The notes beneath the pieces are model-generated. The model did not search any database, was not told the origin of the DNA, and worked only from the letters and a program-made list of their open reading frames with translations. 64,000 nucleotides of DNA from Lineus longissimus (taxonomy: Eukaryota; Nemertea; Pilidiophora; Heteronemertea; Lineidae): positions 18,666,599-18,730,598 of the forward strand of contig NC_088309.1 in NCBI RefSeq assembly GCF_910592395.1, written 5' to 3'. Both the position numbers and the translations under genes were made by a program. Positions 29,588-40,957 of the stretch are shown in pieces. Positions within the stretch are counted from its first letter, which is position 1. Each line of letters begins with the position of its first letter.

Positions 29588-32500
29588 GTAATTATTTCGC
29601 ATTTTAGATACAGGAAAGTCTGTCAGGAACTGTTACTTTTTAGCTCACCTCTTAGCAGAGGTGAGCTTATCCCATACCGTGGCGTCCGTCGTCCGTCGTC
29701 GTCGTCCGTCGTCCGTTAGCAGGGCACGTTTCGTAACTGTTAGAGCTATTGAGTTGAAACTTTGTACACATGTACCCTTATGTAATGACACCTTGGAGAC
29801 TAAGTTTCAATCCGATTCGTTTCATGGTTTGGCCACCAGGGGGCCAAACGTTAAAAGTGAAAATATGCAATATCTCCCTTAATAGTAGTCGGGAAATTTT
29901 GAAAAAAATATGGTAGGTACTTCTAGCAAAGGTGCATCATATATCCTCCGGGTTTTTGATTTGACCTCCTTTTCAAGGTCACAGAGGTCAAATGGTGTAA
30001 ATTGGCCGTTAGGATGTAACGATGGCACGTTTCTAAACTGCAATGACTATTGATACCAAATTTGGTACACATTTACCCCTTAGTCAGGTGATCTCAGGGA
30101 CCGAAGTTTGGTCCAATATGATTCACCACTTGACCACCAGGGGGCAAAATCCAAAAACCTTAAAAATGTGATTATTCCTTAACTTCTTGCCCGATTGCCA
30201 CCAATTTGATATCATGGGTACATCTAACCACCATACAGTATACGTCACACAGGTTTTTAATTTGACCTTCTTGTCAAGGTCACAGAGGTCAAATGGCGTA
30301 AATTCGCTGTCAGGCCGTAACTATGGCACGTTTCTTAACTGCAATGACTATTGATCACAAATTAAGTACACATGTACCCCTTGGTCAGGTGATCTCAGGT
30401 ACCGAAGTTTGGTGCGATCTGATTTGCCGTTTGGCCTCCAGGGAGGGGGCCAAATCCTAAATTCTTCAAAATGCCATTATTCCTAGTAATGACTTGCCCG
30501 ATTGGCACCAATTTTATATCATAGGTACATCTAATTCTAACAACCATTCAATGTGTCACCCAGGTCTTCTTTGATTTGACCTACTTTTCAAGGTCACAGA
30601 GGTCGAATGTACTGTAAATTGGCCATTTTGGGGAAATTGTAATTGCTTGGACCTACATCAAACCTAACACTACATGACACAATACCATGCTCTTTATCCA
30701 TCTTTCCTCCACATGAGGTGAGCACAATGGCCCTGGCCATTTCATTTATGGCAACTCCCAAGTTTTTGTGATTTACTCCACTACAAATGGCATAGATGAC
30801 ATGCCTGACTGAATTTGCAGTAGTTTAAGGAATTGATACCTCACTGTAGACCAAAACTTCAGCAGAGCCGAGGTTTTGGCCAACTTTTTAGCTCCACCCC
30901 CACGGTTTTGATCAGACAATCAATACCGACAGTGAGGTATCAATTTCTATTCTAAAATATCTCAAATCAAACAACGAAAAATGTGGTTTTTAAATTATAT
31001 TGACAGCTTCCACATTTTGCACCAACCCAAGCGGTTATGGTTGTCTGACCATAACGCTGAATTTCAAACGAGTCTTCGTTTGCGCATGGTGCATTTTACA
31101 CTGTAAACAGGTTAAAGTGCGGTTCGGTCTTAATCCAGGTATTTTAGAATTGATATCACGCCACTACAGGAAAAAATTATTGAGTGGGTTAAGTCCTGGT
31201 CCTGTACCTCGGAGTATTTTATGAACAGTAATCACCAGGTTGACCTTCAATCACAATGAATGTCGGTTTTATAACTGATGTTAATGTCAGAAGAATGTGA
31301 AACAGTCTGCCAAATGAACCATCAGGAATTTTGGAGAACTTTCTTCCCCTGGCACTGTCCTGAGTCAAAGTTGTCATTCCAAAAGCAAAATCTTAACTTA
31401 AAAGGATCATTTTTCATTTTCAGGATGTTGCATTCCTGTATCGGTTGAAGAGAATGGCGCCAAATATGAGGATCATCTACGTTTGTAACAAGGTCGAAGA
31501 AGACGAACGTGCCAACAAGTTCGATCAGCCGTCCGATTGTGAGTCTGATGACGAGGACGCATTAAACCCAGATGTGGGCGTACCCGAATACACTAGAGAC
31601 AAAGGACAGCTGGCATTTTTTCGGTTACAGAAGACTGGTATTATCGACCAGGAGGAAACAATGAAGACGTGTGCGCACTTCCATCCAATTTCTTGCTCGC
31701 AATTGCGAATCGCTCGCCGAAAACACAAGGCGACAATGCATGGTGACAGAAACCCATATTTGGCGAACTTTCGTAAACTTCTTGCTTGTTTGATGGAGTA
31801 CTTTCAGGTGTGTGTTAATAAACACCTTCTGCAGGCCACAAAAAGGTTATTGACCGTGCAGAAAAGGACGTTTGATTTCTTCATTGCGGATAAGTTTTTA
31901 AATGTGCCACGGATCGAGCAGCTTCCTGCGGTGATAAAGAAGATTCTGAAAGAGGAACTTGAGCATTACAATGAGATGAAACAGCATATAGATACGCAGC
32001 AGATGGAGATGTTCAACATAATTACCAAGTATTTGCATGATTCTGTGGAGCGGACTCAGATTATTCATGATGCTGGCGAGATTGCCTTCGCACCGATCAA
32101 AATAGGTGACGAAGTGCACAGAAACTATGTCATCAACGAATGTCGGAAGCAAGTACGAGATTTTGTCTTGATGAAGGTAACAAAAGACATTGAGAGAAAG
32201 ATACGTAACGTGAAAGATGCAATTAGTCGTAAATTTGGGGAGAGTTTCCAACTGAATGTGATGCAGTTGCAGGACATTGGGCCGATTTCCGACATCTTAC
32301 AGGAACAGCTCGATGGTAACTACATGCTCACGTTCGACTCTGGTAGTCCAGTTGACATTGCGATCGATACTGGGGTCGTGAAGGAGGGAATTGGCCAACG
32401 GGCCTTGAATGCTTTCGAGAATGTCAAAGCCAATATGAGAGGTATCTATCTTGATGGTGCTTGGAAGGAAGACACAGCAAAAGCGGTGCTAAGAAGCGTC

Positions 32501-34920
32501 GATGCAACAAAGCTAGCCGCATCGATTTGTTCCAGAATTCATTTGCAGGTGAACAAGGGTCATGAGAATTTCACCATAGCAATGCGACAGATAAACTGTC
32601 TGTATAGTGTGCGTCAGCGCCAGACTAAGAGTGAACAACAGAAACTGCTAGAACAAGTCCCTGAATTTGCGTCGAATATTTGTTTAACTGAAGCGCTTCA
32701 GTCCTCAATTGCGTCTGGGCCTTTGAAATTGGAGGGAAGATTTGGGGAAGGTTCGAGAGCAGTGGTTTACGGTTGTTCGTACCAAACTGAGAGTTCCAGT
32801 TCCAGAAAAAACATTGCTGCCAAGGTTTTCAAGCGGGAACAAATTCCTACGGATTTTGCAACTGTCTACAATTATCTCAGGTAAAATTTTATGATTGAAT
32901 GATTCATTTATGATATTTCATTGATCACATCTTCTTTAGATCCTCTTAATATTGATACGACAATTGTGGGTGAATTTAAGTTCCAGAATTATTTACCTGG
33001 ACAATATTTGCTACATCTTCACCTGATAGCATCAGTCCGTTTGATAGCTGGTACATAGTACATGCAGATGGCAAGACCAGAAATGATGATGCCATTGGTG
33101 AACATTTCGTCAAGGTAAATGACTTTGGATCTAACTCAACATTAACCAGAGGCAAGGTACATTTATGTGACCTACTCCTGCAAAATTCAGCACTTTAGGC
33201 CAAAAACAGACTTCCGGCAAACAGACAATTTTTGCTTGCAGGATATTTTCGTGAGTGGGTCATGCTGGCTAAAATGTTCTGCTGGCTGCTAAAATCTTGC
33301 TTTTCAGCTGAAATGCCATGTCACTGTTGCCCTTTTTTACACAGGGCCTTGCATTAAGCTTGGCTCTATGATGGTCTCGGCTCAGTAAACCAAACGAACA
33401 GGTGATAAAAGAGATCGCCTATACACCCGGCGCAATCAGCAGGTATCAGAATTACACCTAACAAAGACAAATTCCACATTTCTTGAATAGCTTGTGCCTA
33501 AAAAATGCCCATCTTTGTGTGCTGTAGGCTTAATTACTCAACACATTGAGACCTGTAGTGTTGACGCTGGATTTGAGTTGGACAATCACACTACAGCGCT
33601 GAAATTAACTAGATAGTTTTAATTTCATAAGAAACAAATTTTGTGAAGGTATTTGGCGTGACAAATGCAGGATTTGCTCAGGACGTTGTTTTCCAATGAG
33701 ATCTTGGTAATTTTAAGTGTTCATTGATTGAAATTTCCATTGCAGACTTCTCCCAAAGGCAAACCACTTCCTTCGACCACATGGGGTTGGATTCACATGT
33801 GGCAACAAATTCACAGTACTACTTCCAAAAATTGATACAAATCTGTTCGCTGAACTTGCAAAAGATTCACCCATGCGGGACCGATTGTCTATCTATGACC
33901 GTGTCAGTTTGGCTGTGGACATTGCCTCTGCTTGCAGTCATGCAGCAAATAATGGCTTTAGACTGACTGATCTCAGGCCAAACAACATTACCGTAAGTAC
34001 TGGTCAGTAAGTAAGTAAGTATGCTGGTCAGATTTCCTAGAAAATTTCGTCCAGATGAATTTTGTTTCCCTGATCTAACACGCCACGAGCTGACTAGAAA
34101 GTAAAGTTACTTTTTCAACATATTTGTGACATTGAATACGATGTCAAATCACGTTACGTGAGAAAAAATAACGCTGCACATGCGAAGCTACCTCTGCAAA
34201 GGGACAAATTGTGACGTCATTCTTGATGGACTGTCATTTGTATCTCAAAACTGGTCAATTTACGGTATGCATAACAGCTTATGTCACATTTTTTCGTCCC
34301 CGGGCATTCCATGTATGACGTCACATAGCCCGAGTTCACCCGCCATACTTTATCAAGTCTCTGATTATTTAATTACGGTGACGTTTTTCGTGAGATAGAC
34401 TAACTCGTTTGATTTTCTTCAGTTGCTCCATCTCAAGGGACATCACTCTGGTCGTCCTCTCATCAAGATGCACGTGATAAAGTGGAAGGAAGAAGACCTC
34501 CCGTATCCCGACGGTCGACCGCCGTTCCATTTCGCTCCCGAGGCATACTGCAAGGGGAAAGCGTCGCCCAAACTGAAAAACCCTAACAAGAAATATGACG
34601 CGTACAGCATGGCGATTATTACCTGGCTACTTGTCATCGGTAAGTTTATCCGGCCGCGGTTTGCGATGCAAGACAATGAAACAGTCAAGAATTACGTGCA
34701 GAATAACACGGAGGAAGTAGCACAAGAGCTACTGCAAACAATCTTTGAACTTGACGATCCGAGCGTGAAAGAAAATCGAAAGTGCATGCAGTTGATTCAA
34801 GACATCTTGGAGAGGTTTATTGTCGGGGCCGACAACCGAGGTGGCATTCATAACCTGCATGGTACTTTGAAGGACTTCATTGATAAGACACAGTTTGAGT
34901 TCGAGGAGCGTCTTGTCTGA
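28688..34920 (+). CDS. Gene C: complete GTPase-kinase fusion protein, DSTYK-like
   Basis: Four coding exons: 28688-29587, 31424-32880, 33746-33992, 34423-34920, about 1033 aa. The start is ATG 28688, 46 nt after an acceptor that ends a 5' untranslated intron. Domains: variable tail (1-90), helix (90-150), GTPase with GQTNCGKTS (160-168), DAPG (262-265; Ala where A and B have Thr), NKVE (322-325), acidic CESDDEDA and a G5-like ISC, helical middle to about 735, then kinase: GEGSRAVVYG (from 741), AAK (Lys about 767), LTDLRPNN (D861, N866; HR lost), no DFG (IKMHVIKW at that place), APE (906-908). Junction phases 0, 2, 0 match gene B. It lies 12 kb from B in the opposite orientation. Inferred: GTP-binding signalling protein with Asp-deficient, probably inactive or atypical kinase domain. 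Confidence 0.87.
29642..30722 (+). repeat. Dispersed repeat in gene C intron 1 with internal 300-bp periodicity
   Basis: Starts AGCTCACCTCTTAGCAGAGG (GTGAGC) and ends near ATGAGGTGAGC. After the start are short GTCCGTC repeats (about 29685-29717). The segment TCAAGGTCACAGAGGTCA recurs at 29973, 30274 and 30588 (last copy with one change), together with CACCAGGGGGC blocks, showing three diverged internal units of about 300 bp. A reverse copy of part of it is at about 37130-37345. It is non-coding. Confidence 0.75.
30831..30945. repeat. Small inverted repeat in gene C intron 1
   Basis: 17-bp perfect arms (30831-30847 and 30929-30945; AATTGATACCTCACTGT and its complement) around an 81-nt centre with ACCAAAACTTC and a degenerate complement. 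MITE-like. Confidence 0.7.
31424..32880 (+). CDS. Gene C exon 2: G4-G5, helical middle, kinase N-lobe
   Basis: Acceptor CATTTTCAG at 31423. 485 codons plus 2 nt. DVAFLYRLKRMAPNM leads to YVCNKVEE (G4), the acidic run, and HFHPISC. The conserved block RTFDFFIADKFLNVP follows. The C-terminal 50 codons hold the best preserved kinase Gly loop of the three genes (GEGSRAVVYG) with AAKVF. It ends CTCAG|GTAAAA, phase 2. Confidence 0.87.
32881..33745 (+). other. Gene C intron 2
   Basis: 865 nt, GTAAAA to TTTCCATTGCAG, phase 2. A splice-flanked open piece at 33030-33114 looks like an exon but would shift the frame of exon 3 and has no counterpart in gene B. Confidence 0.7.
33746..33992 (+). CDS. Gene C exon 3: kinase core with catalytic loop
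   Basis: Acceptor TTTCCATTGCAG at 33745; one base completes Arg, then 82 codons from LLPKANHFLRPHG to GFRLTDLRPNNIT. It ends ATTACC|GTAAGT, phase 0. The longest open frame at this place (33724-33966) is a different frame and is not the gene; only the frame given here matches gene B exon 3. Confidence 0.87.
33993..34422 (+). other. Gene C intron 3
   Basis: 430 nt, GTAAGT to GATTTTCTTCAG, phase 0. A short GTAAGTAAGTAAGT tract lies near its start. Nothing else is recognisable. Confidence 0.75.
34423..34920 (+). CDS. Gene C exon 4: kinase C-lobe and C-terminus
   Basis: Acceptor GATTTTCTTCAG at 34422, phase 0. 165 codons to TGA at 34918-34920. Contains FHFAPEAY (APE), KYDAYSMAIITWLLVIGKFIRPRFA and a C-terminal helix ending FEERLV. 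The strand where DFG should stand reads LIKMHVIKW. Confidence 0.9.
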   Translation: MLHLKGHHSGRPLIKMHVIKWKEEDLPYPDGRPPFHFAPEAYCKGKASPKLKNPNKKYDAYSMAIITWLLVIGKFIRPRFAMQDNETVKNYVQNNTEEVAQELLQTIFELDDPSVKENRKCMQLIQDILERFIVGADNRGGIHNLHGTLKDFIDKTQFEFEERLV

Positions 34921-35434
34921 ATAACATATGAAAAGTGGAAACTGATGTCATTGGTTTTCATGTGAACAGAACAATGTTAAATATTATATATATAAATATC
35001 TTGTTTCTTAAAAGTGAGATGTGTTTTGGTCTAAAGCGGGGTATCTATAGACAAATACTTCGTCCCCAAAAGCGGCGAAGTGCGAGGTGCCTATTGCAAA
35101 AATGATTGGTTGACGAAACAATGGCCTTTTTGGTTGGCTAGCCTTGTGACGTCAAACTATTTTTACACCGAGGAGTTTTCCTGTTTTTCATAATGGTTTA
35201 AGCTTAAATGCATTTGGGCTGGAATTCCTGACTTTTTTCGAGTTAGCACATAGGCTCGATGTGCAGCGTAGCGGATCGAGACGATATAATGGGCTAGGGT
35301 ACCTATTACCCCCCGTCTGCCCAAATAGATTACTACAGCCCCGCAAACCTGGTCTTTCCGACATTCATACTTTTTTATCTAACATTTGTCTAAAGACGAC
35401 AAAAGTCGCCCCTCTAACAATTTATTTGAACATA

Positions 35435-35600
35435 CAGTAGAACCTCTCTATTAGGGATACCCACAGGACCAACAAGTACTGTCCTTAATAGAGAGGTGTC
35501 CTGATTAGAGAGGTCAAATTGAATGGAAACCACCAATTTGGGACCAAAACTTTGAGAGGGTGTCCTTGATAGGGAGGTGTCCACTAAGGAAGTTCTACTC
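35435..35600. mobile_element. MITE with CAGTAGAACCTCTCTATTA terminus
   Basis: About 166 bp, TA before the left end, CAGTAGAACCTCTCTATTAG to GGAAGTTCTACT. The inner part repeats GTCCTTAATAGAGAGGTGTCC. A related copy is at 44767. The TA-flanked CAGT termini suggest a pogo/Tc1-mariner-derived element. The right end is slightly eroded. Confidence 0.6.
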
Positions 35601-35881
35601 CACATGTATTGTGAACTGAAAGTGGGTGGCGCTGGTTTTGAAATAAAACTCTTTGTTAAGAATGTGTGTCACATGTACTCTGCCGTGGCAGAAGTGTTTA
35701 TACATGTAGTGTCTGGCTTATGATTTCAGAGGTTAGTATGTGACACTTCCATGTAGAATTGATAAAAACTACACGTTGTTATCAATAACGTCAATTGATT
35801 CTTGGGTGTCCCAGCTAGATATCTGATTAGGTGGGCAGAATAGGTCACAGCCAAAGGAAGGCTTGGTGTGCAATGCCCTGC

Positions 35882-36141
35882 TTTAAAGGGACAACTTGGG
35901 CATGAGTTCTCCAAACGGATAATTTAAAAATCCTTGCACTGCAATAAACAATGCACTAGAAGGGGGTGTAACCGTAGGCCTGCCTGAAATTCACAAGCCA
36001 TGTCCAAGGCCACCTCGCTACACAGGTGAAAATCCTTATTAAGAGAGCAGCATTAGTGCGATACTACCAGTGGCAGGGCATGGTGTCAAGCAGGAGAATT
36101 AACCTGGCCAGGTAAACACTACACCCAAGTTGTCCCTTTAA
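35882..36141. repeat. Inverted repeat with AAGGGACAACTTGGG arms
   Basis: TTTAAAGGGACAACTTGGG at about 35882 pairs with CCCAAGTTGTCCCTTTAA at about 36124-36141. Similar arms occur in each unit of the 47-51 kb array, so this is a dispersed MITE family. Confidence 0.65.
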
Positions 36142-36331
36142 GTGGAAATGCATCGTAGCCACTTGTGACAAGAGGCAGGGTGAAAGGAAAGAATTGAGTC
36201 TGCATCCCACTTTAACTCTCTTGCTAAAAACACTTTTCTTGCTTATATATAGATTATCCAAGAATGAGAGTCCCCCGACTTATTTTAGCCAAATATTTGG
36301 CTGTACCATTTAATTGCATCAAGACTCATCA

Positions 36332-36421
36332 CCACATAAGCCTTTCACGTGTGTTATCAAGCACAATGTCTATTTTATTATGTCCCGAACAATGGTCTTG
36401 CAACGTGAAAGGCTTATGTGG
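36332..36421. repeat. 19-bp perfect inverted repeat, 52-nt loop
   Basis: CCACATAAGCCTTTCACGT (36332-36350) and its reverse complement (36403-36421). Short hairpin or MITE fragment. Confidence 0.7.
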
Positions 36422-37129
36422 GGGTTGAAGTTGAAACTCTTCAGAGTAAGGAGTAGACTAAAGCATTGGAAAGGAAATGAAAAATGAGAAGGTACACTTT
36501 CAATGAAACGTACCTTCTGTTAAAAGTCCGACGCAGATCAGTACATGTAAGCTAGATTCAGCCTGATCAACATGTGAACAATAGGGCCCACCATAGGGTT
36601 CCTTTCAGAAAATTGAGTAAGACTAGACACATCCTGTGTTCAGGCTCTTTTTACTCCTACATTGTATAACAAATGTTTGAAATATCGAGAGGCAGAATAT
36701 ATTGAAAACAACTGGTGCCAGGATGGACCAGATGATGTTTCAATTGCTTTGACTGACTAAGGCGCACGAAGGCCATTGCACTACTCGTAAAAACATAACA
36801 AAATTCCCATTGGAATCTGTTGAGGTTTTAGGTTTCGAATTGATACATCCCAGAAAGAGCCAACATTTGGGGCAGCTAAAGTAATAATGATACTTGAACA
36901 TGATCTTACGATACTTGTGATATGTGTATCATTGAGGTAAAATCATGAATTTAGATAGGTTTTATATTTAGTTAGCTTTTATATTGCGAAGGGACTGTTC
37001 ACCTCGGGGGAATTTCCCTGATTACCCTGACATCAGAGAGATTTTATTTTTTATTGATGTATCTTGGCTGGGAATACCTACCATAAAAATTTCATCAAAA
37101 ACAAATCACTGATAAGTGAGATATCACAC

Positions 37130-37345
37130 TTTTTGTGTTTTCAGTTTTGGCCCCCTGGTGGCCAAGTCAAGAATCAGATCAGACCAAAATTTGCTGTCGG
37201 AGATCATCTGACCTAGGGGGTCATGCATAAAAACTTCAAAGCTCATAGCCCTACCAGTTAAGAAACGTGCCACAGTTACACTCAAACTGCAAATTTACGC
37301 CTTTGACCTCTGTGACCTTGAAAAGTAGGTCAAATAAAAAACACG
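37130..37345 (-). repeat. Reverse fragment of the gene C intron 1 repeat
   Basis: On the minus strand it carries AGGTCACAGAGGTCA (37318-37304), GGCACGTTTCTTAACTG and a CCACCAGGGGGCC-type block, as in 29642-30722. A second, partial copy of that family. Confidence 0.7.
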
Positions 37346-39035
37346 TATGATATGTTCAAAATCAAATCTTCGTTATGCCATATTTTTTCTGACCCGTTCA
37401 TCCAAGGTATCATACCGGCATGTTTCCAGATCATAAGTGAACAGTTCTTCCAGACAATACAAATCAGTCTGCAAAACGGGTCAAAGTCCCCGAGGTAAAC
37501 AGCCCCTTTATCACTTAGTGATTTTTTTATTGCCATTTAGAAGGAGATTTGTACATTTCATATTAGGCCATGGGAATAATCAATCATGTTTACCGTCCAC
37601 CTCCCGCATGGGTTCTGAACGAACATGAAATATTTTCATTATTTTTTTTTAAATCTATTTTTTTTATTGTTGCCATCATTTTTTTACTTAAATAATCTTT
37701 CCAGTGGTTCATCTTTACCTTAAATGATTGAAAAACACAATAAAAACTTGGCAGGGTAGGCTCTTCATCATAATAATGAAATTTTTTCAATGCCTCATGT
37801 TGATGACCGACCTGATTCCCATTTACTGGAACTTGCTGAATCGCGTGGTTTGACCAGTAAATCAGACTGTAAACCGATAATGAATAATGAAAAATGAAAA
37901 AAAGCCTCATCATCTTTTTAAATCTCTCGGACGGTAAACAGGATTAATCATTCCCATGGCCTTACATGTATGTCTATTGTTGAGATGGTTTCTGATTTAT
38001 TCAAACAGCACTACAGGATGACACATAGGACAATCAGAATCATGAATGTCTCATCCTATGGTAATTTCATTTTCTGATCATAATGTTGCTGTAACAACTG
38101 CCATCTATGGAACAAGAGAATAAAAAGAATTTGTTATGATTCGATTGCCAAAGAGGCAGCAGCCAACCTCTGCGAAAAGGGGTGCAGCACTTGCACTATC
38201 CTTGTTGTTCTTGTTAAGATGGACGCCTGTACCACGCCCATCCGGATATACACCAGTATGGGTGAAAACTCTCCCACATTGATGGAGCCCATGCGGATAT
38301 TACGTTCTAGTCAAAGTAAAGATGTTCAGAACTGCTTAAAAATGTCACCTATATCCATTCATTTATTTCTTTGTGTCATTTTCCATTGATAATGTCATTT
38401 ATCCTTTGCTCCTTCCAATCCGTTAATGAGTTCTTATCCTCTATTTATATATTTGACAAAAATGCATTTTGTGGCCTATGGTAATGTACCAATGAACGTA
38501 CTTCATAGTCCTAAATCAACAGGCCCTGCGAGCCCAATGACCAATGTTGTAATGGAAAGACCTATATAACAAATTTCATTATCGTTGCAGTGTTGCATGG
38601 AAAGAGATTTCATGGTGTTAATTTATTATTTCCATTCCTCCTAAATTGGTCTTCTAAGGACAATAATGCAGGGATGAAGTTCACTTTAACTTCAGAAATA
38701 TTGTGTGCAACAAGCAGGGAATGAGCCAATTTCAGCAGCTTTGCTGATCTTTGAGCAGGGCTGCAAGGATAGACCTTTCCTTTAAAGACGGTTTATAAAA
38801 ATCAAAATTAGAGACGAAATGCAACGATGCACTCCAGTCTCGGGAATTGCCATATTTGAATAACAGTATGAAATGAGCTAAAGTAGATGGCCGATTTGTA
38901 GAAGATGAGTTTCAAGCTAGACAAAGATGTTGCTCTTTAATTTGCACGGTTAGATTTCTATTCCTCTCAACAGTGAGGTTAGTACTAAAAGGGTTTAAAC
39001 AGTCTTGTGCTTACACAGTAAAGTGTAACTTGCAG

Positions 39036-39175
39036 CACTCTTAGAAACGAGCTTTTGAAAACGAAACCTAATGGTTTTTTGGCCAACACAAATCTAGACC
39101 CCGTAGAGGTTTTTTCAGCTGGTTGATAACCCGCAGACGTTTTCATATACTTACAAAACTATTTTTAACCAAAAA
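39036..39175. repeat. Partial CACTCTTA-family element
   Basis: CACTCTTAGAAACGAG followed by ACCCCGTAGAGGTTTTTTC, as in the complete copy at 14792-15044. The right terminus is not evident. Confidence 0.5.
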
Positions 39176-40586
39176 AACTACGTGATGCATTATTTGTGTT
39201 CAGACCGGCCTGACGCTTTCCCAATATAGCGTTGTAGCGAATCGAAGCCTATTTTAATGGGCTAATTTGTGTTGGGCGGTAGGGTGAGTTACCATGGATG
39301 GATTGAGAAGGGAAGACACTGTTGATGTTATCATTTTCATGTCTTTCATATATTTTTATCTTCGTAACACCTATAGTATCTTCTTTTACGATACCCTACG
39401 ACGTGAGGAAAAGTGTGTGTTTAAGATGTGTTATAGTTACAAATTTTGAATTGGGGATGAAGTATATTTTTACCATATATTCCATTCATCAGAAAAAAAT
39501 GTGTATTCACAATTATTTACATTCTTACTGTTTTCTTTACGTGCAAAACTGTGTGTCAGTGTGCATTGTACGATATGTTTTTGAGTTAATTGAGTATTTT
39601 CATGAGCAAAAATATGTGTAAACATGGTAAAGATATGTTTTGAATAAAGAATTAGTGATCATATTTTCACAATGCTTCGAATTTGATTCGCCAATAGTAT
39701 ATAATGCAATTAAGTTAGTATATTATTCAATAAAGTCTATAAACTTCAAAACCATGTTGTCAGTATTTTGTTGGGTTAACGGTCCCTCCTAGGGAGGTGG
39801 AGTTCCAAGGCTTTCACTTTCTTCGGAGACCTTTCTCTAGGTTGACGACGTCGGCTGTCGGCCTACTTCCATAACAAGGTCAGGATCAAATTAGTCTCTG
39901 TCATGTAAAATGTCGGAACGAGTTTACAATCCCCGATCACACCCCAAAAAAAGGTCATCGGTTGACTAACCAAGCACCACTGTTCAATGGATTTAGGCCT
40001 ATAGTTGAATGCGATCAAACTACGTCATTTCCGATCGGGGATTCTAAAGTTTAGCCAAAATGTCTTTCAGATAGATCTGGCCTATATTGGCTGACCTCTT
40101 GTCGCTGAACTGTATAATAGTGTGATCACAAATAGTAATGTTACGCAGCACAGGGCTAGAACGATATGAAAAACATTCACTGATGGGCCCCATGGATAGG
40201 TTATTATCAAAAAACATATTTTACACTCTGATCCAGTCATAGATTCTATGGTTGCCCATGGTAGATCCATTGAAAGGGGATCCCATCCAAGTACACAGGC
40301 AAAAGTGTCCATGCATGGAAAGAAATCAACAAGGCATATTTCACGTTCAAAGCCCATTTATTAATTTATTTCGCAATTCAACTCCTATTTTCTTAAAACA
40401 GATGTAGCAAAGAGAGAGTAAAGCGAGGTTGACTAGTATCATTACGACACTTAAGAACTTCGGATCCCGTCCCGGATATGCCGTTTCCGCATAACTGATC
40501 AAGATTACTAATTAGGCATTTTAGCTCCAAAATTCAGCATCTTTACTCTCCTCTCTGTATACACAAGTGACATGTACGAACAGACA

Positions 40587-40957
40587 CCAGTAGGAAGCTT
40601 TTTCCGAGTTCTTAACGGTTTCTCTAACTTTTTCCTGATTTATCTGACGAAAGTCAGACATTGTCGGATTTCTACAAAACCTGTGAAAAATACTAAGGCT
40701 TCCCAAAATGAGCATTAGAGATCAAGGGGTTAATGAGGTGACCGTATTGAATGAGCTAATTAATATTCACACTGAGGGTCACTCTGAGTGTTTGGCTCAT
40801 AGGCTTTTGATCTTTATTGCCCTATTTTGGGAAGCCCTGATATTTTTCACCGGATTTTTAGAAATCAGACCTTTCAGGGAAAAGTCGGACTTTTGTCGGA
40901 TAAATCAGGCAAAAGTTAGAGAAACCGTTAAGAAGTCGGAAAACGTCTCCTACTAGT
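40587..40957. mobile_element. Foldback element, copy 1
   Basis: About 370 bp. The left arm (AGTAGGAAGCTTTTTCCGAG, TTCTTAACGGTTTCTCTAAC, TTTTTCCTGATTTATCTGAC) is the reverse complement of the right arm ending CCGTTAAGAAGTCGG, AAAACGTCTCCTACTAG. The centre is also partly palindromic. Non-coding. A second copy is 2 kb away. Confidence 0.8.

Noticed and set aside
33030-33114. Possible extra exon in gene C, flanked by AG and GTAAAT and open in frame
   Set aside because: Including it ends in phase 0 and throws exon 3 out of the kinase frame. Joining exon 2 directly to 33746 gives the same Arg junction as gene B.
33724-33966. 80-codon plus-strand open frame over gene C exon 3
   Set aside because: It is in the wrong frame. 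The catalytic loop LTDLRPNN and similarity to gene B exist only in the neighbouring frame.
39322-39621. 99-codon hydrophobic open frame before two AATAAA signals
   Set aside because: Very AT-rich with biased residues, no splice or domain support. It could be an untranslated 3' end but nothing shows which gene.
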